This document shows, piece after piece, positions 17,991-27,828 of a stretch of 64,000 bases of DNA. This stretch comes from Pseudomonadota bacterium. GTDB taxonomy: Bacteria > Pseudomonadota > Alphaproteobacteria > Acetobacterales > Acetobacteraceae. Made by a program: the position numbers and the translations under genes. Numbering within the stretch: position 1 is the first letter of the stretch; each line of letters starts with the position of its first letter. Location: NCBI GenBank assembly GCA_021847995.1, contig JAJZNE010000178.1:1-64000 (forward strand), written 5' to 3'. The notes beneath the pieces are model-generated. The model did no database searches and had not been told where the DNA came from. It saw only the letters and a list, made by a program, of their open reading frames with translations.

Positions 17991-19191
17991 CCGCGAGCCC
18001 TGCCGGCAGCACCGCGCGCAGGGCGGCGGCCAGCGCCTCCATCATCGCATCGGTGTGCAGCGGCGTCGGCGTCAGCCGTAGCCGCTCCTGCCCGCGCGGC
18101 ACCGTCGGATAATTGATCGGCGTGGCGTAGATCGCGAACTCCTCCAGCAGCCGCCGGCTGACCTCGCGGCAGCAGGCGGCCTCGCCGACATGGACCGGGA
18201 CGATATGGCTCGGCGACGGCAGCACCGGCACGCCGGCCGCCGCGAGCACGGATTTGAGCCGCCCCGCCCGCTCGAACAGCGCCGCCCGCCGTGCCGCATC
18301 CCCGCGCACATGCCGCACCGAGGCGAGCGCCGCCGCCACCGTGGTCGGCGGCAGCGAGGTGGTGAAGATGAACCCCGAGGCGGTGGAGCGCAGCCAGTCG
18401 ATCACCTCGGCGTCGCCAGCGACATAGCCGCCGTGGCAGCCGAACCCCTTGGCGAGCGTGCCCTCGATCAGGTCGAGGCGGTGCGCGACCCCGTCACGCT
18501 CGGCGACGCCGCCGCCATTCGGCCCGTAGAGGCCGACGGCATGGACCTCATCGAGATAGGTCATCGCGCCGTAGCGTTCGGCGAGGTCACAGATGGCGGC
18601 GATCGGGGCGATATCGGCGTCCATCGAATAGACGCTCTCGAACGCGATCAGCTTCGGGGCGGCCGGCGGGGCGGCGCGCAGCCGGCGCTCCAGATCGCCG
18701 AGGTCGTTGTGGGCGAACACGTGCACCGTCGCCTGCGCACCCTTGATGCCGGCGATCATGGAGGCGTGGTTCTTGCGGTCGGAAAATACGTGCCAGTCCG
18801 GCAGGCTGCGCAGGATGGTGGTCAACGCCGCCTGGTTGGCGACATAGCCGGAGGTGAACAGCAGCGCCGCACCCTTGCCGTGCAGCGCCGCCAGTTCCGC
18901 CTCCAGCGCATCGTGGAGATGGCTGGTGCCGGCGATGTTGCGGGTGCCGCCCGCCCCCGCCCCCATCGTTCGCGCCGCCTCCGTCGCCGCCGCGATGACG
19001 ACCGGGTGGATCCCCATCGCCAGATAGTCGTTCGACGACCACACGGTGATCGTCCGCGCCACCCCGTCGCGCTCCAGCGTGAACAGCGGAAAGCGGTCGG
19101 CGTGCTTGCGCAGGGGGGTGAAGCTGCGATAGCGCCCCTCCGCCCGGATGCGGTCGAGTTCGGTGCGGGCGGCAAGGCGGAACGGGTGCAT
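17980..19191 (-). CDS. hemA: 5-aminolevulinate synthase
   Basis: A 403-residue PLP enzyme that condenses glycine with succinyl-CoA to 5-aminolevulinate, the first step of tetrapyrrole synthesis in alphaproteobacteria. It starts with [19 protein letters not shown] and [10 protein letters not shown], carries [18 protein letters not shown] for substrate binding, and the Schiff-base lysine in [15 protein letters not shown]. Length is that of bacterial ALAS rather than of the related KBL or BioF enzymes, and the GTRNIAGT and YLDEVHAVG motifs are ALAS type. An FNR/FixK-like box lies 60-73 bases upstream, which fits the known oxygen control of hemA in this class. The RlmI-like gene follows with an 11-bp overlap. 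Confidence 0.95.
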   Translation of the reverse strand: MHPFRLAARTELDRIRAEGRYRSFTPLRKHADRFPLFTLERDGVARTITVWSSNDYLAMGIHPVVIAAATEAARTMGAGAGGTRNIAGTSHLHDALEAELAALHGKGAALLFTSGYVANQAALTTILRSLPDWHVFSDRKNHASMIAGIKGAQATVHVFAHNDLGDLERRLRAAPPAAPKLIAFESVYSMDADIAPIAAICDLAERYGAMTYLDEVHAVGLYGPNGGGVAERDGVAHRLDLIEGTLAKGFGCHGGYVAGDAEVIDWLRSTASGFIFTTSLPPTTVAAALASVRHVRGDAARRAALFERAGRLKSVLAAAGVPVLPSPSHIVPVHVGEAACCREVSRRLLEEFAIYATPINYPTVPRGQERLRLTPTPLHTDAMMEALAAALRAVLPAGLAVAA

Positions 19192-19250
19192 GTGCGGCTT
19201 CCGGGTCAGCTTCGGTCGGCGATCAGTGCCGGCGGATAACTCCGCCGTCC

Positions 19251-19264
19251 TTGAGGAAAGTCAA
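19251..19264 (-). promoter_or_regulatory. FNR/FixK-type box upstream of hemA
   Basis: TTGAGGAAAGTCAA has both perfect FNR half-sites (TTGA, TCAA) with the correct six-base spacing. It is centred about 66 bases upstream of the hemA start codon; binding at the usual -41.5 would place transcription start near 19216. FNR/FixK regulation of hemA is known in Rhodobacter and rhizobial relatives. Confidence 0.55.
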
Positions 19265-19314
19265 TCGGCTTCTGCGCATCGCCCGATTGCCCCTGCCGTT
19301 CGGCAGCCCTGCCG

Positions 19315-19758
19315 TCATTCGACGAACAGCCGCACTTCCCGCTCCGGCTTGCCGGCATCGCCCTGATAGCCGAGAGTGATGCGGCCCGCCGCCACGCCGT
19401 CCTGCCGGAGCGCCGCCGCCACCGTGCGCGCGTCTTGCGCACCGTCGCGGGCGAAGCGGTCCTGCACCGGTCGCTTGTCCGCGAGCGGGATCGGCGTCAG
19501 CAACGTGAAGGCGGCGCGCGGGTTGCGTGCCAGCACCTCCCGCACTTCTGCATCCAGCGCCGCCCGCCAGTCGGAGGTGGGATCGGCCGGGTGCAGGCGC
19601 AGCGCCGGAGCCGCCGGCAGCACCGGGCGGGCCAGGGCTGCGGCATCCGGCGGGAAGGCGGCGGGGGCGAAGGTCCGCTGATCGAGCATCCGACAGCCGC
19701 CGAGGCCGAGCATCGGCGCGAGCAGGCCGGCCAGGAGGCGAACGGTCCGGTGGGGCAT
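19315..19758 (-). CDS. small outer-membrane-type lipoprotein
   Basis: A 147-residue lipoprotein: MPHRTVRLLAGLLAPMLGLGGC ends in a lipobox (LGGC), so Cys22 is the lipidated residue. The mature part is short and without a named domain that I recognise; it contains DWRAALDAEVREVLARNPRAAF and LRQDGVAAGRITLGYQGD, and ends KPEREVRLFVE. The last part resembles the C-terminal segment of OmpA-like peptidoglycan-associated domains (GVxxxRI...G...PxREVRLF), which would place it at the cell wall; this is a weak inference. It is divergent from the transketolase-like gene (99 bp apart) and upstream of hemA on the same strand. Confidence 0.75.
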   Translation of the reverse strand: MPHRTVRLLAGLLAPMLGLGGCRMLDQRTFAPAAFPPDAAALARPVLPAAPALRLHPADPTSDWRAALDAEVREVLARNPRAAFTLLTPIPLADKRPVQDRFARDGAQDARTVAAALRQDGVAAGRITLGYQGDAGKPEREVRLFVE

Positions 19759-19857
19759 CGGCGGCAGGCTCGCAGGATGCGGCGCGGCGGGCAAGCCGCC
19801 GCCTTGCCCGATCCCGCCCCCACTTCTAAGAGGATCGGCGCAGGGAGCAGGGGCGGG

Positions 19858-21753
19858 ATGGACGCGGCGGCAGAACCGATCCGGGCACGCCCCGTGCGCA
19901 TGGCGCCGGAGGCGGCGGCGAAGCGGCGGATGGCGGATGCCGTCCGCGCGCTCACCCTCGACATGACCGCCGGCGGCGCGGCCCAGGCGGGCCTGCCGCT
20001 CGCCATGGCGGAGGCGGCGACGGTGCTGTGGACGCGCTTTCACACCTTTGACGCCGCCGACCCGCACTGGCCGGACCGCGACCGCTTCGTCCTCTCGCCC
20101 GGACACGGCGCAGCGCTGCTCCATGCGCTGCTGCACCTGACCGGGCATGCCGGCATCGGCGCCGCCGAGCTGCGGGCGTTCGGCACGGCGCAGGGACCGG
20201 GCGCCGCCCATCCCGACTTCGGCGTTCATCCGGCGATCGAGGCCGCCGCCGGCCCGCCCGGCCAGGGCCTCGCCACCGCCGTCGGCCTGGCCCTGGCGGA
20301 GCGGCTGCTGGCCGCCCGCTTCGGCCGCTCCCTGGTCGATCACCGGACCTGGGTGATCGCCTGCGACCGTGACCTCGCGCAGGGGATCAGCCACGAGGCC
20401 GCCTGCCTCGCCGGACGGTTGCGGCTGGAACGGCTGACGGTGCTGTGGCACGACGCCGGCAGCGCCGAGGGTGACGAACCGCTGAAGCGCTTCGCCGCCT
20501 GCGGCTGGGCGACGCGGCGCGTCGAGGGCGGGGACAGCGCGGCGCTGGTCGCGGCGCTGTCGCTCGCCCTGCGCTCGCGCAAGCCGACGCTGATCGCCTG
20601 CCGCACCCCGGCCGAGGCCGGCGATGCGACAGCGGCGCGGGCCGCGCTGATGTGGCCGTATCCGCCCTTCGTGGTCCCCCACGAGCTGGCGGAACGCTGG
20701 CGGGCCGCCGGGGCCGGCGGTGCGCGCCGGCGACGCGGCTGGCTCAAGCGCCTCGCCCGCCATCCGCAGCGCGCCGAGTTCGAACGGGTGACGGCGGGCC
20801 AGTTGCCGGCCACCTTCCGCGAGGCGACGGCGGCGCTGCGGGCCAGTCTGGCCGGCGACCAAGGCGGCCTCACGACCGAGGCGGCGAGCCGGCGGATCCT
20901 GGCGGCGCTGGCGCCGGCGCTGCCGGAGCTCGCCGGGGGCGGCATCCGGCCGACGCGGGCGGCAGTGACGACGGCCCCGTCATCGCTGCCGCAGGCGGCG
21001 GAAACGCAGGGCGTCGCCGCGGCCATGAACGGGCTGGCGCTGCACGGCGGCGTGATCCCGTGCGGCCATTCCTCGCTCGCGGCGGCCGACACGATGCGTC
21101 CGGCACTGCGGCAGGCGGCGGAGATGCGGCGCCGGATGGTGCATCTGCTGATGCAGCGGCCGGCCGGCAGCTTCGGCCGCCCGGCCGAGCATCTGGCGGC
21201 GCTGCGGGCGATGCCCAACCTTCACGTCTTCCGTCCGGCCGATGCGCTGGAGACCGCGGAATGCTGGGAACTGGCGCTGCGCCGCGCCGACGGGCCGAGT
21301 CTGCTGGTGCTGTCCGCCGAGACGCTGCCGAAGCTGCGTGGCGATGCCGGGGAAAACCGCAGCGCCCGCGGCGGGTATGTGCTGGCCGAGGCCGACGGCC
21401 CGCGCCAGGCGACGCTGATCGCAAGCGGGCCGGAAGTGGCGATGGCGATGGCGGCGCGCGCCATGCTGGCGCAGCAGGGCATCGCGGTCGCCGTCGTCTC
21501 GCTGCCGTGCTGGGAATTGTTCGGCCTTTGCGATCCGGCGTGGCGGGAGGCGGTGCTGGGCGGCGTGCCGCGCATCGGCATCGAGGCGGGAAGCGGTTTC
21601 GGCTGGGACCGCTGGCTCGGCACCGGCGGCGTTTTCGCCGGGCCGGACGAATTCGCCGCCGGCAGCCCGTGGGCCGAACCGCCGCGCGAGTCCGGGCTGA
21701 GCGCGGCGGGGATCGCGGCGCTGGTCCGCCGCCGCATCGCCGCTGCCGCTTGA
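19858..21753 (+). CDS. transketolase-like protein lacking cofactor and catalytic residues
   Basis: A 631-residue homologue spanning all three transketolase domains; position before gap and pgk is that of a genuine tkt. Conserved pieces include DRFVLSPGHGAALLHALLHLTG, split as DRFVLSPGHGAALL and HALLHLTG, AGPPGQGLATAVG near residue 132 and AMPNLHVFRPAD. Key residues are gone, though: the thiamine-diphosphate/Mg motif GDG...N reads C169-D170-R171 with Ala at 200; the SGHPG histidine near residue 43 is missing; and the catalytic Glu expected two residues before Gly385 is Thr383 (a Glu lies one residue off). The YTHDSIGxGEDGPTHQP loop is cut down to LLMQRPAGSFGRPAEH. It is probably a pseudoenzyme or has another role. 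ATG 19858 chosen; ATG 19900 is possible. Confidence 0.85.
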   Translation: MDAAAEPIRARPVRMAPEAAAKRRMADAVRALTLDMTAGGAAQAGLPLAMAEAATVLWTRFHTFDAADPHWPDRDRFVLSPGHGAALLHALLHLTGHAGIGAAELRAFGTAQGPGAAHPDFGVHPAIEAAAGPPGQGLATAVGLALAERLLAARFGRSLVDHRTWVIACDRDLAQGISHEAACLAGRLRLERLTVLWHDAGSAEGDEPLKRFAACGWATRRVEGGDSAALVAALSLALRSRKPTLIACRTPAEAGDATAARAALMWPYPPFVVPHELAERWRAAGAGGARRRRGWLKRLARHPQRAEFERVTAGQLPATFREATAALRASLAGDQGGLTTEAASRRILAALAPALPELAGGGIRPTRAAVTTAPSSLPQAAETQGVAAAMNGLALHGGVIPCGHSSLAAADTMRPALRQAAEMRRRMVHLLMQRPAGSFGRPAEHLAALRAMPNLHVFRPADALETAECWELALRRADGPSLLVLSAETLPKLRGDAGENRSARGGYVLAEADGPRQATLIASGPEVAMAMAARAMLAQQGIAVAVVSLPCWELFGLCDPAWREAVLGGVPRIGIEAGSGFGWDRWLGTGGVFAGPDEFAAGSPWAEPPRESGLSAAGIAALVRRRIAAAA

Positions 21754-21819
21754 CGCCGGTCAAGGCGGCGGCGGAGGGTTGCGGACAAATTCGTCTGAAC
21801 ACTGGAAAGGGACGCTCTC

Positions 21820-22833
21820 ATGGCCGTGACGGTCGCGATCAACGGGTTTGGACGCATCGGGCGCCTCGTGCTGCGCGCCATCGTGGAAAGCGGCCGCGAG
21901 GATGTCATGCCGGTCGCCATCAACGATCTCGGCAGCGTGGAGGCGAACGCGCACCTGTTCCGCTATGACAGCGTGCATGGCCGCTTCCCCGGCGAGGTCG
22001 AGGTTTCCGACGATGCCATCACGATCCGCCATGCCGGCCGGGTCTGGGGCCCGATCCGCGTCTCGACGGAGCGGGATCCGACGCGCGTGCCCTATCGCGG
22101 CGTCGATGTGGCGATGGAATGCACCGGCCTGTTCACGAAGAAGGAGCAGGCGGCACAGCTCCTCACCGCCGGGGCGCGCAAGGTGCTGGTTTCCGCCCCC
22201 GCCGACGGCGCCGATGCGACGGTGGTGTACGGCGTGAACCATTCCGTCATCACGCGCGAGATGACGGTGGTGTCCAACGCCTCCTGCACCACCAACTGCC
22301 TCGCGCCGATGGTCAAGGTGCTGCACGATACGTTCCGCGTGGTGCGCGGCTACATGGTGACGATCCACTCCTACACCGGCGATCAGCGCACGGTCGATAC
22401 GCTGCACAAGGATCTGCACCGCGCCCGCGCCGCCGCCGTCAACATCATCCCGACCAGCACGGGGGCGGCGCGCGCGGTCGGCCTCGTGCTGCCGGAGCTG
22501 AAGGGCAGGCTGGACGGCACCGCGGTGCGCGTGCCGACGCCCAACGTCTCCCTCGTATCGCTCGACGTGGTGCTGGAGAAGCGGGCGACCAGGGAGGAGG
22601 TCAACGCGGCGATGAAGGCGGCGAGCGACGGGCCGCTCAAGGGCATCCTCGCCTACAGCACGGCACCGCTGGTCAGCAGCGACTTCAACCATGTCGCCGC
22701 GTCGTGCAGCTTCGATGCGACGCAGACGACGGTGGTCGATGGCGCGCTGACGCGGGTGATGGGCTGGTACGACAACGAATGGGGCTTCTCCAACCGCATG
22801 GCCGACACGGCGGCGCTGTTCGGCAGCCTGTGA
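21820..22833 (+). CDS. gap: glyceraldehyde-3-phosphate dehydrogenase
   Basis: A 337-residue phosphorylating GAPDH of central carbon metabolism. The N-terminal Rossmann motif is [10 protein letters not shown], with NDLG after the second strand, and the active site is [12 protein letters not shown] with the catalytic Cys; [16 protein letters not shown] and the C-terminal [11 protein letters not shown] are also canonical. It lies 66 bp after the transketolase-like gene and 10 bp before pgk, a standard alphaproteobacterial order. The start ATG 21820 has GGAAAGGGA upstream. Confidence 0.97.
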   Translation: MAVTVAINGFGRIGRLVLRAIVESGREDVMPVAINDLGSVEANAHLFRYDSVHGRFPGEVEVSDDAITIRHAGRVWGPIRVSTERDPTRVPYRGVDVAMECTGLFTKKEQAAQLLTAGARKVLVSAPADGADATVVYGVNHSVITREMTVVSNASCTTNCLAPMVKVLHDTFRVVRGYMVTIHSYTGDQRTVDTLHKDLHRARAAAVNIIPTSTGAARAVGLVLPELKGRLDGTAVRVPTPNVSLVSLDVVLEKRATREEVNAAMKAASDGPLKGILAYSTAPLVSSDFNHVAASCSFDATQTTVVDGALTRVMGWYDNEWGFSNRMADTAALFGSL

Positions 22834-22843
22834 GGGAGGGGCG

Positions 22844-24034
22844 ATGACCTATCGCACGCTCGACGGGGTGGCGGTTGCCGGCAGGCGGGTGCTGCTCCGC
22901 GCCGACCTCAACGTTCCCGTCCATGACGGCCGGATCACCGACATGACGCGCATCGGGCGGCTGTCGCCGACGATCCGCGAACTGTCGGCCGCCGGCGCGC
23001 GCGTGATCGTGCTGAGCCATTTCGACCGCCCGAAGGGCCGGCGGGTGCCGGCGATGTCGCTGGAACCGGTGGCGAAAGCGCTGGGCGAGGTGCTGGGCCG
23101 CAAGGTGCGATTCGCCGAAGACTGCATCGGCGTCCCCGCCCAGCAGGCAATCGACGCATTGTCGGACGGCGATGTCGCGGTGCTGGAGAACACGCGCTTC
23201 CATGCCGGGGAGGAGAGCAACGATCCCGCCTTCGCCGCGGCGCTGGCACAGCTTGGCGATCTTTATGTCAATGATGCGTTCTCGGCCGCGCACCGCGCGC
23301 ACGCCAGCACGGAGGGCGTTGCCCACCTGCTGCCGTCCTGTGCCGGGCGGCTGATGCAGGCGGAACTGGAAGCCCTGCACGCCGCCCTCGCCGCGCCGGC
23401 GCGGCCGGTGGCGGCGGTGGTCGGCGGGGCCAAGGTTTCGACCAAGCTCGCCCTGCTCGGCAATCTGGTGGGGCGGATGGACGCGCTGGTGATCGGTGGC
23501 GCGATGGCCAACACGTTCCTCGCGGCCGCAGGCAAATCCGTCGGCCGCTCCCTCCAGGAAGCCGACATGCACGCGACCGCGCGCGACATCCTGGCGCGCG
23601 CCGCGGCGGCGAAATGCGACGTGCTGCTGCCGGTCGATGCGGTGGTGGCGGCGGCGCTGGAACCGGGTGTGGCGACGCGCACCGTCGCGATCGATGCCGT
23701 TCCCGCGGACATGATGATCCTCGATGTCGGGCCGGCGACGGTGCAGCTTCTCGCAGCGCGGCTGGCGGGGATTCGTACGCTGGTGTGGAACGGCCCGCTC
23801 GGCGCGTTCGAGACGCCGCCCTTCGATGCCGGCACGACGGCGCTGGCGCAGGCGGTGGCGGCGGCAACCGCGGCGGGGACGCTGCGCAGCATCGCCGGCG
23901 GCGGTGACACGGTGGCCGCACTGCGCCATGCCGGCGTCGCCGACCGGCTGAGCTATGTCAGCACCGCCGGCGGCGCCTTCCTGGAATGGCTGGAGGGGCG
24001 GACACTGCCCGGGGTCGCGGCGCTGGAGGGCTGA
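22844..24034 (+). CDS. pgk: phosphoglycerate kinase
   Basis: A 396-residue PGK converting 1,3-bisphosphoglycerate and ADP to 3-phosphoglycerate and ATP. It opens with the signature [15 protein letters not shown] and [12 protein letters not shown]; the substrate loop reads [10 protein letters not shown], a small departure from the usual SHLGRPKG. The hinge and nucleotide domain carry [31 protein letters not shown] and the C-terminal GGGDTVAAL. The length is normal. It follows gap by ten bases, with GAGGGAGGGGCG as ribosome site. A weak stem (24035-24040 with 24054-24059) follows the stop codon but without a T-run. Confidence 0.96.
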   Translation: MTYRTLDGVAVAGRRVLLRADLNVPVHDGRITDMTRIGRLSPTIRELSAAGARVIVLSHFDRPKGRRVPAMSLEPVAKALGEVLGRKVRFAEDCIGVPAQQAIDALSDGDVAVLENTRFHAGEESNDPAFAAALAQLGDLYVNDAFSAAHRAHASTEGVAHLLPSCAGRLMQAELEALHAALAAPARPVAAVVGGAKVSTKLALLGNLVGRMDALVIGGAMANTFLAAAGKSVGRSLQEADMHATARDILARAAAAKCDVLLPVDAVVAAALEPGVATRTVAIDAVPADMMILDVGPATVQLLAARLAGIRTLVWNGPLGAFETPPFDAGTTALAQAVAAATAAGTLRSIAGGGDTVAALRHAGVADRLSYVSTAGGAFLEWLEGRTLPGVAALEG

Positions 24035-24354
24035 GCGGCCTGCCGTTCCTGTCGGCCGCCTCCGCCAGCCCGTTCCTGGCCGCCGATCTGCCGGCCGGCC
24101 ATGTTTGAACTGGCACGCGGATCGGCCTCGACAGGCTGCCCGGCGTGGCGATCGCCTTGCCCGGCGAATTGCCGAACCGGGGCGACAGCGCCATGACGCT
24201 GTGCAGCGCCGGGCGTTGTCGCCGCCGTCTGGCAGATTACGCGCCATTGAGGCACGCCCCGGGACACGCGCGCGCGCAGGCGTGAGCGGATGGCACCGAA
24301 CCGGGCCGGCGGCGCGCGGTTCTTCCTGCTTGCGCACAGCAGGAGCATGCCGCA
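24035..24354. other. 320-bp gap after pgk
   Basis: No gene seen. A GC-rich 6-bp stem starts right after the pgk stop. The usual fructose-bisphosphate aldolase gene of tkt-gap-pgk-fba clusters is not here, and none of the six frames shows a remnant of it that I can recognise. Confidence 0.5.
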
Positions 24355-24897
24355 ATGGCCGATATCAAGGGTTGCAGGGTCGCCGTCCTCGCCACCGATG
24401 GCGTCGAGCAGGTGGAACTGACCGGGCCGGTGAAGGCGCTGCGGCAGGCCGGCGCCGATGTGACCGTGATCTCGCCCAGCGGCGGGCCGATCCAGGCGTT
24501 CAATCACGACACGCCGGGCGACCGGCTGCCGACCGACGCCGCCCTCGGCGCCGTGCGGGCGGAGCAGTTCGCGGCGCTGGTGCTGCCCGGCGGCGTCGCC
24601 AATCCCGACAAGCTGCGCATCGACCCGCAGGCCGTCAGCTTCGTCAGGGCGTTCGTCGATGCCGGCAAGCCGATCGCGGCGATCTGTCATGGTCCCTGGA
24701 CGCTGATCGAAGCGGGCGGCGTCAAGGGGAAGCGCATGACCTCCTGGCCGTCGCTGCAAACCGACCTCCGGAACGCCGGCGCCGCCTGGGTGGACGAAAC
24801 CTGCGTCGTTGACGGCACGCTGGTGACGAGCCGCAAGCCGGACGACATTCCCCAGTTCAACGACCGCATGCTGGCGCTGTTCGCCGCCGCGGCATAG
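24355..24897 (+). CDS. DJ-1/PfpI family protein (YhbO-like)
   Basis: A 180-residue single-domain DJ-1/PfpI protein. The nucleophile elbow AAICHGPW carries Cys111 followed by His112, and the conserved Glu18 lies in DGVEQVELTGP; these form the family active site. The C-terminal part reads MTSWPSLQTDLRNAGAAW and VTSRKPDDIPQFN as in YhbO and PfpI proteins, which act in stress protection against glycation or as weak proteases. It stands alone, 320 bp after pgk, and converges with the glycosyltransferase gene. Ribosome site AGCAGGAG precedes the start. Confidence 0.92.
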   Translation: MADIKGCRVAVLATDGVEQVELTGPVKALRQAGADVTVISPSGGPIQAFNHDTPGDRLPTDAALGAVRAEQFAALVLPGGVANPDKLRIDPQAVSFVRAFVDAGKPIAAICHGPWTLIEAGGVKGKRMTSWPSLQTDLRNAGAAWVDETCVVDGTLVTSRKPDDIPQFNDRMLALFAAAA

Positions 24898-24915
24898 CGC
24901 GCGGCGGAAGGTGGA

Positions 24916-27828
24916 TCACCCGGCGGCAACGCCGAGCCGGTTGCGCCAGGCGATCTCGATCGCCTCGGCCAGCACGCGCCGCCCCATCTCCGGCGAATGC
25001 CTGGTGCGCACCAGCGCCTGGCCGGCCCGCGACAGGCGCCGCCACAGCGCCGCGTCGCGATGGAGGCGTAGACACGCCTCTGCCAGCGCCGCCGGACCGT
25101 CGGCGATCAGCACCTCCCGCCCGTCGGTCAGCTCCATGCCCTCCGCCCCGCAGGAGGTCGTCACCACCGGCAGGCCGTACGCCATGGCGGTGGAAATCTT
25201 GCCCTTGGTGCCGGCGCCGAAGCGCAGCGGGCAGACGAACACGCGCGCGGTGTCGAACACGTCGCGCAGCTCCTCGACCATGCCGGTGACGACGACATGC
25301 GGGCCGGCCAGTGCCTGGACCTCCGGCCCCGGATTGGCGCCGGCGATGATGAAGCGGGCATCGGGCAGCGCCGCGCGGATCAGCGGCATCACCTCGCCGG
25401 CGAAGAAGCGCACCGCATCGACGTTCGGGCCGTGCCGGTAGCCGCCGAGAAAGACGAAGTCGCGGCGCGGGGCGAAGCCGGCTTCGGTGCCGTGGAAGGT
25501 GAACATGAACGGCCACACCACGCCCGGCGCCTCGGGTGCCGCGCGCGCGAGCAGATCGCGCTCGAAGGTCGAGTGCGTGATGGTGCAATCGACGCGGCGG
25601 ATCAGCGCCAGTTCGCGCGCCCGCATCGCCCCGGCCGCCGCCGCCGTCGCGGCGCTGCCATCGAGCGCCGCCTCCCGCTCCAGGCGCAGGAAATGCAGAT
25701 CCATGAGATGGAACAGCACCGGCGCCTGCGGCGCGAACCGGCGCAAATCGTCCAGCACCTGTTCCAGCACCGGCACGCGATAGACCAGCACGGCATCGAA
25801 CAATGCGCCATAGCGGCGGATGAACGACGGGAAATCCGGCTCGTAGGGCGAATACGCGCATTCCACGCCGATCGCCTGCAACGCCGGGGTGTGCGCCGGC
25901 TCGAACAGGAAGTTGTCCTGCGGCGTGAAGTAGGGCTTGTAGCCGAGATCGCGGAACAGCCGCAGCGTCAGCGTCGTCGTCACCGACCCGGCGTCCTGCA
26001 TCGGTGTCGGCGTCGTCGCATCGACGATCAGCGCGCGCCGCCGCACGCCGCGCTCGCGCTCGAAATACGGGGCCTCGCCGTTCGGCCGGTGCGCAGTGAG
26101 CGTGTCGCGCCAGCGCAGGAACAGCCTGCCGGCATTGACGCGCTGATAGGCTTTCACCCCGCTCGCCGTGTCGGTGCCGGAGGTGCGCCCCTCATAGTGG
26201 ATGACGCGCGACAGCGGCTGGTACAGCACCTGCCGTCCCGCCCTGCGCAGCCGCAGGCAGAGATCGGCATCCTCGCAGTAGGCCGGTGCGAACGCGGGGT
26301 CGAAGCCGCCGCAGTCACGCCACAGCGCGGCCGGGATCGCCACCGAGGCGGCGGAGATGTAGTCGGCCTCGCGCGCATGGGCATAGTGCGGACGGTTGGG
26401 ATCGTCGTTGCGGCCGTAATTCCACGCCGAGCCGTCGCGCCATATGATCGCCCCCGCCTCCTGCAACGTCCCGTCCGGATAGAGCAGTTTGGAGCCGGCC
26501 AGCCCGGCGCCGGGCCATTCGGCAAAGGTGGCGAGCAGCGCATCGAGCCAGCCCGGCAGCACGCGGGTGTCGTTGTTCAGCAGCACGAGGAAGCGCCCGC
26601 GCGCCGCCGCCGCGGCGTCGTTGCAACTGCGCAGGAAGCCGAGATTGCGCGTCTGCCGGCGCAGGCCGATACCCGCGACGCCGGCGAGCGTCGCCGCCGT
26701 GGCATCCGGCGAGACATCGTCGATGACAACGATCTCGGCGCTGTGGCGGGAGGTGTGCGCGCGCAGGCTGTGCAGGCAGTTCAGCGTGTAGGCGAGCTGC
26801 CCATGCACCGGGATCAGGATCGAGACATCGGGCGGCGTCGCCGCGTCCCGCGGCGGGCACAGCCGCGGCGCCAGCGCGTTGAGTTCGGCAACCGCGCCGG
26901 CGAAATCCGGCTCTCCGCCGAGCAGCGCATGGCGGCGGAGGAACGCATCGCCCTCCCGTCCCGCCGCGATCACGGCATCGTCGGGCCGGAACTCGTAGCC
27001 GGTGAAGCTGTCCGGGTCGCGGTCGGGGGCATCGGCGGCGGGCCAGGCATGGGCGGTGCGCGGCACGTCGAACACCGCGCCCGGCCCGGCGCCGGACGCC
27101 GCCTGCCGCTCCAGCTGCGCCGCCAGCCGCGACGCGGTGGCGGCGAGATTGATGCTGCGGTCATCGAGTTCCACCAGCCGCTCGACCAGGGCCACGGCCT
27201 GGCGCCGCGCGGTCAGCCCGTCCGGCGGCATGGCGGGCACCGCATCGGCGTGCGGCAGCGTGGCGCGTGCCTCCGCGGCGGCATCGCGCGGTGGGAGAGC
27301 GTGGTGCAGCGTGCCGGATTCGAACAGCAGGCTCGGCAGCACCGGCGGCGCGCCATCGCAAGCGAGCAGCAGCGTCGTCGCGGCGGCATGCCCGGCGGGT
27401 GCTGCAAGGCCGATCGTCCGCGCGTCGGCGAACTCCGCCTGCAGGATCAGGGTGCCCGCGAGCGGACGCTGGCGGAACGCAATGACATGAAGGAACAGGG
27501 CGGCGAGCGCGTCCGCGGCCGGCGGCACCGCGTCGGCGACGCTCACCGCCAGCACGCCGCCCGGCCGCAGCCGGCGGCGCAGGGTCGGCAGCGAGGCGGC
27601 GAGATCCCCCGCGCGCACCGGCGCCAGCCACAGCAGCACATCGGCCGCCTCCGCCGCATCGGCATCGAGCAGCCGGCGTGCCGCGGCGGCGAGCAGCCCC
27701 GCCGCGTCGGCGTCGGCCGGCCCCGCCTCCATCACCACCCGGTCGCGGCACAGCGGCAGCAGGAACCGCGTGCGGTGCAGCCGGGCCTCCCGCTCCATCG
27801 CGGATGGCAGCGGCGCGGCATGCGTCAT
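24916..27828 (-). CDS. two-domain glycosyltransferase (GT2 plus GT4)
   Basis: A 970-residue protein for surface polysaccharide assembly. Residues 1-325 are poorly conserved, with a fragment like a methyltransferase (LRPGGVLAVSVAD). A GT2 domain covers about 334-560: DVSILIPVHGQL, VVIDDVSPDAT, the nucleotide/metal site LLNNDTRVLPGWL at 416-428 and GGFDPAFAPAYCEDADLCLR with the catalytic-type ED. A GT4 domain covers about 590-960: DFVFLGGYRHGPN, RFGAGTKGKISTAMAYGLP and CGAEGMEL. Start ATG 27828 overlaps the epimerase stop (ATGA); the frame extends upstream only as antisense of that gene. Acceptor sugars are unknown. Confidence 0.88.
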   Translation of the reverse strand: MTHAAPLPSAMEREARLHRTRFLLPLCRDRVVMEAGPADADAAGLLAAAARRLLDADAAEAADVLLWLAPVRAGDLAASLPTLRRRLRPGGVLAVSVADAVPPAADALAALFLHVIAFRQRPLAGTLILQAEFADARTIGLAAPAGHAAATTLLLACDGAPPVLPSLLFESGTLHHALPPRDAAAEARATLPHADAVPAMPPDGLTARRQAVALVERLVELDDRSINLAATASRLAAQLERQAASGAGPGAVFDVPRTAHAWPAADAPDRDPDSFTGYEFRPDDAVIAAGREGDAFLRRHALLGGEPDFAGAVAELNALAPRLCPPRDAATPPDVSILIPVHGQLAYTLNCLHSLRAHTSRHSAEIVVIDDVSPDATAATLAGVAGIGLRRQTRNLGFLRSCNDAAAAARGRFLVLLNNDTRVLPGWLDALLATFAEWPGAGLAGSKLLYPDGTLQEAGAIIWRDGSAWNYGRNDDPNRPHYAHAREADYISAASVAIPAALWRDCGGFDPAFAPAYCEDADLCLRLRRAGRQVLYQPLSRVIHYEGRTSGTDTASGVKAYQRVNAGRLFLRWRDTLTAHRPNGEAPYFERERGVRRRALIVDATTPTPMQDAGSVTTTLTLRLFRDLGYKPYFTPQDNFLFEPAHTPALQAIGVECAYSPYEPDFPSFIRRYGALFDAVLVYRVPVLEQVLDDLRRFAPQAPVLFHLMDLHFLRLEREAALDGSAATAAAAGAMRARELALIRRVDCTITHSTFERDLLARAAPEAPGVVWPFMFTFHGTEAGFAPRRDFVFLGGYRHGPNVDAVRFFAGEVMPLIRAALPDARFIIAGANPGPEVQALAGPHVVVTGMVEELRDVFDTARVFVCPLRFGAGTKGKISTAMAYGLPVVTTSCGAEGMELTDGREVLIADGPAALAEACLRLHRDAALWRRLSRAGQALVRTRHSPEMGRRVLAEAIEIAWRNRLGVAAG

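Noticed and set aside
24035-24354. Remnant fructose-bisphosphate aldolase after pgk
   Set aside because: Translation of all frames in the gap shows no aldolase motif.
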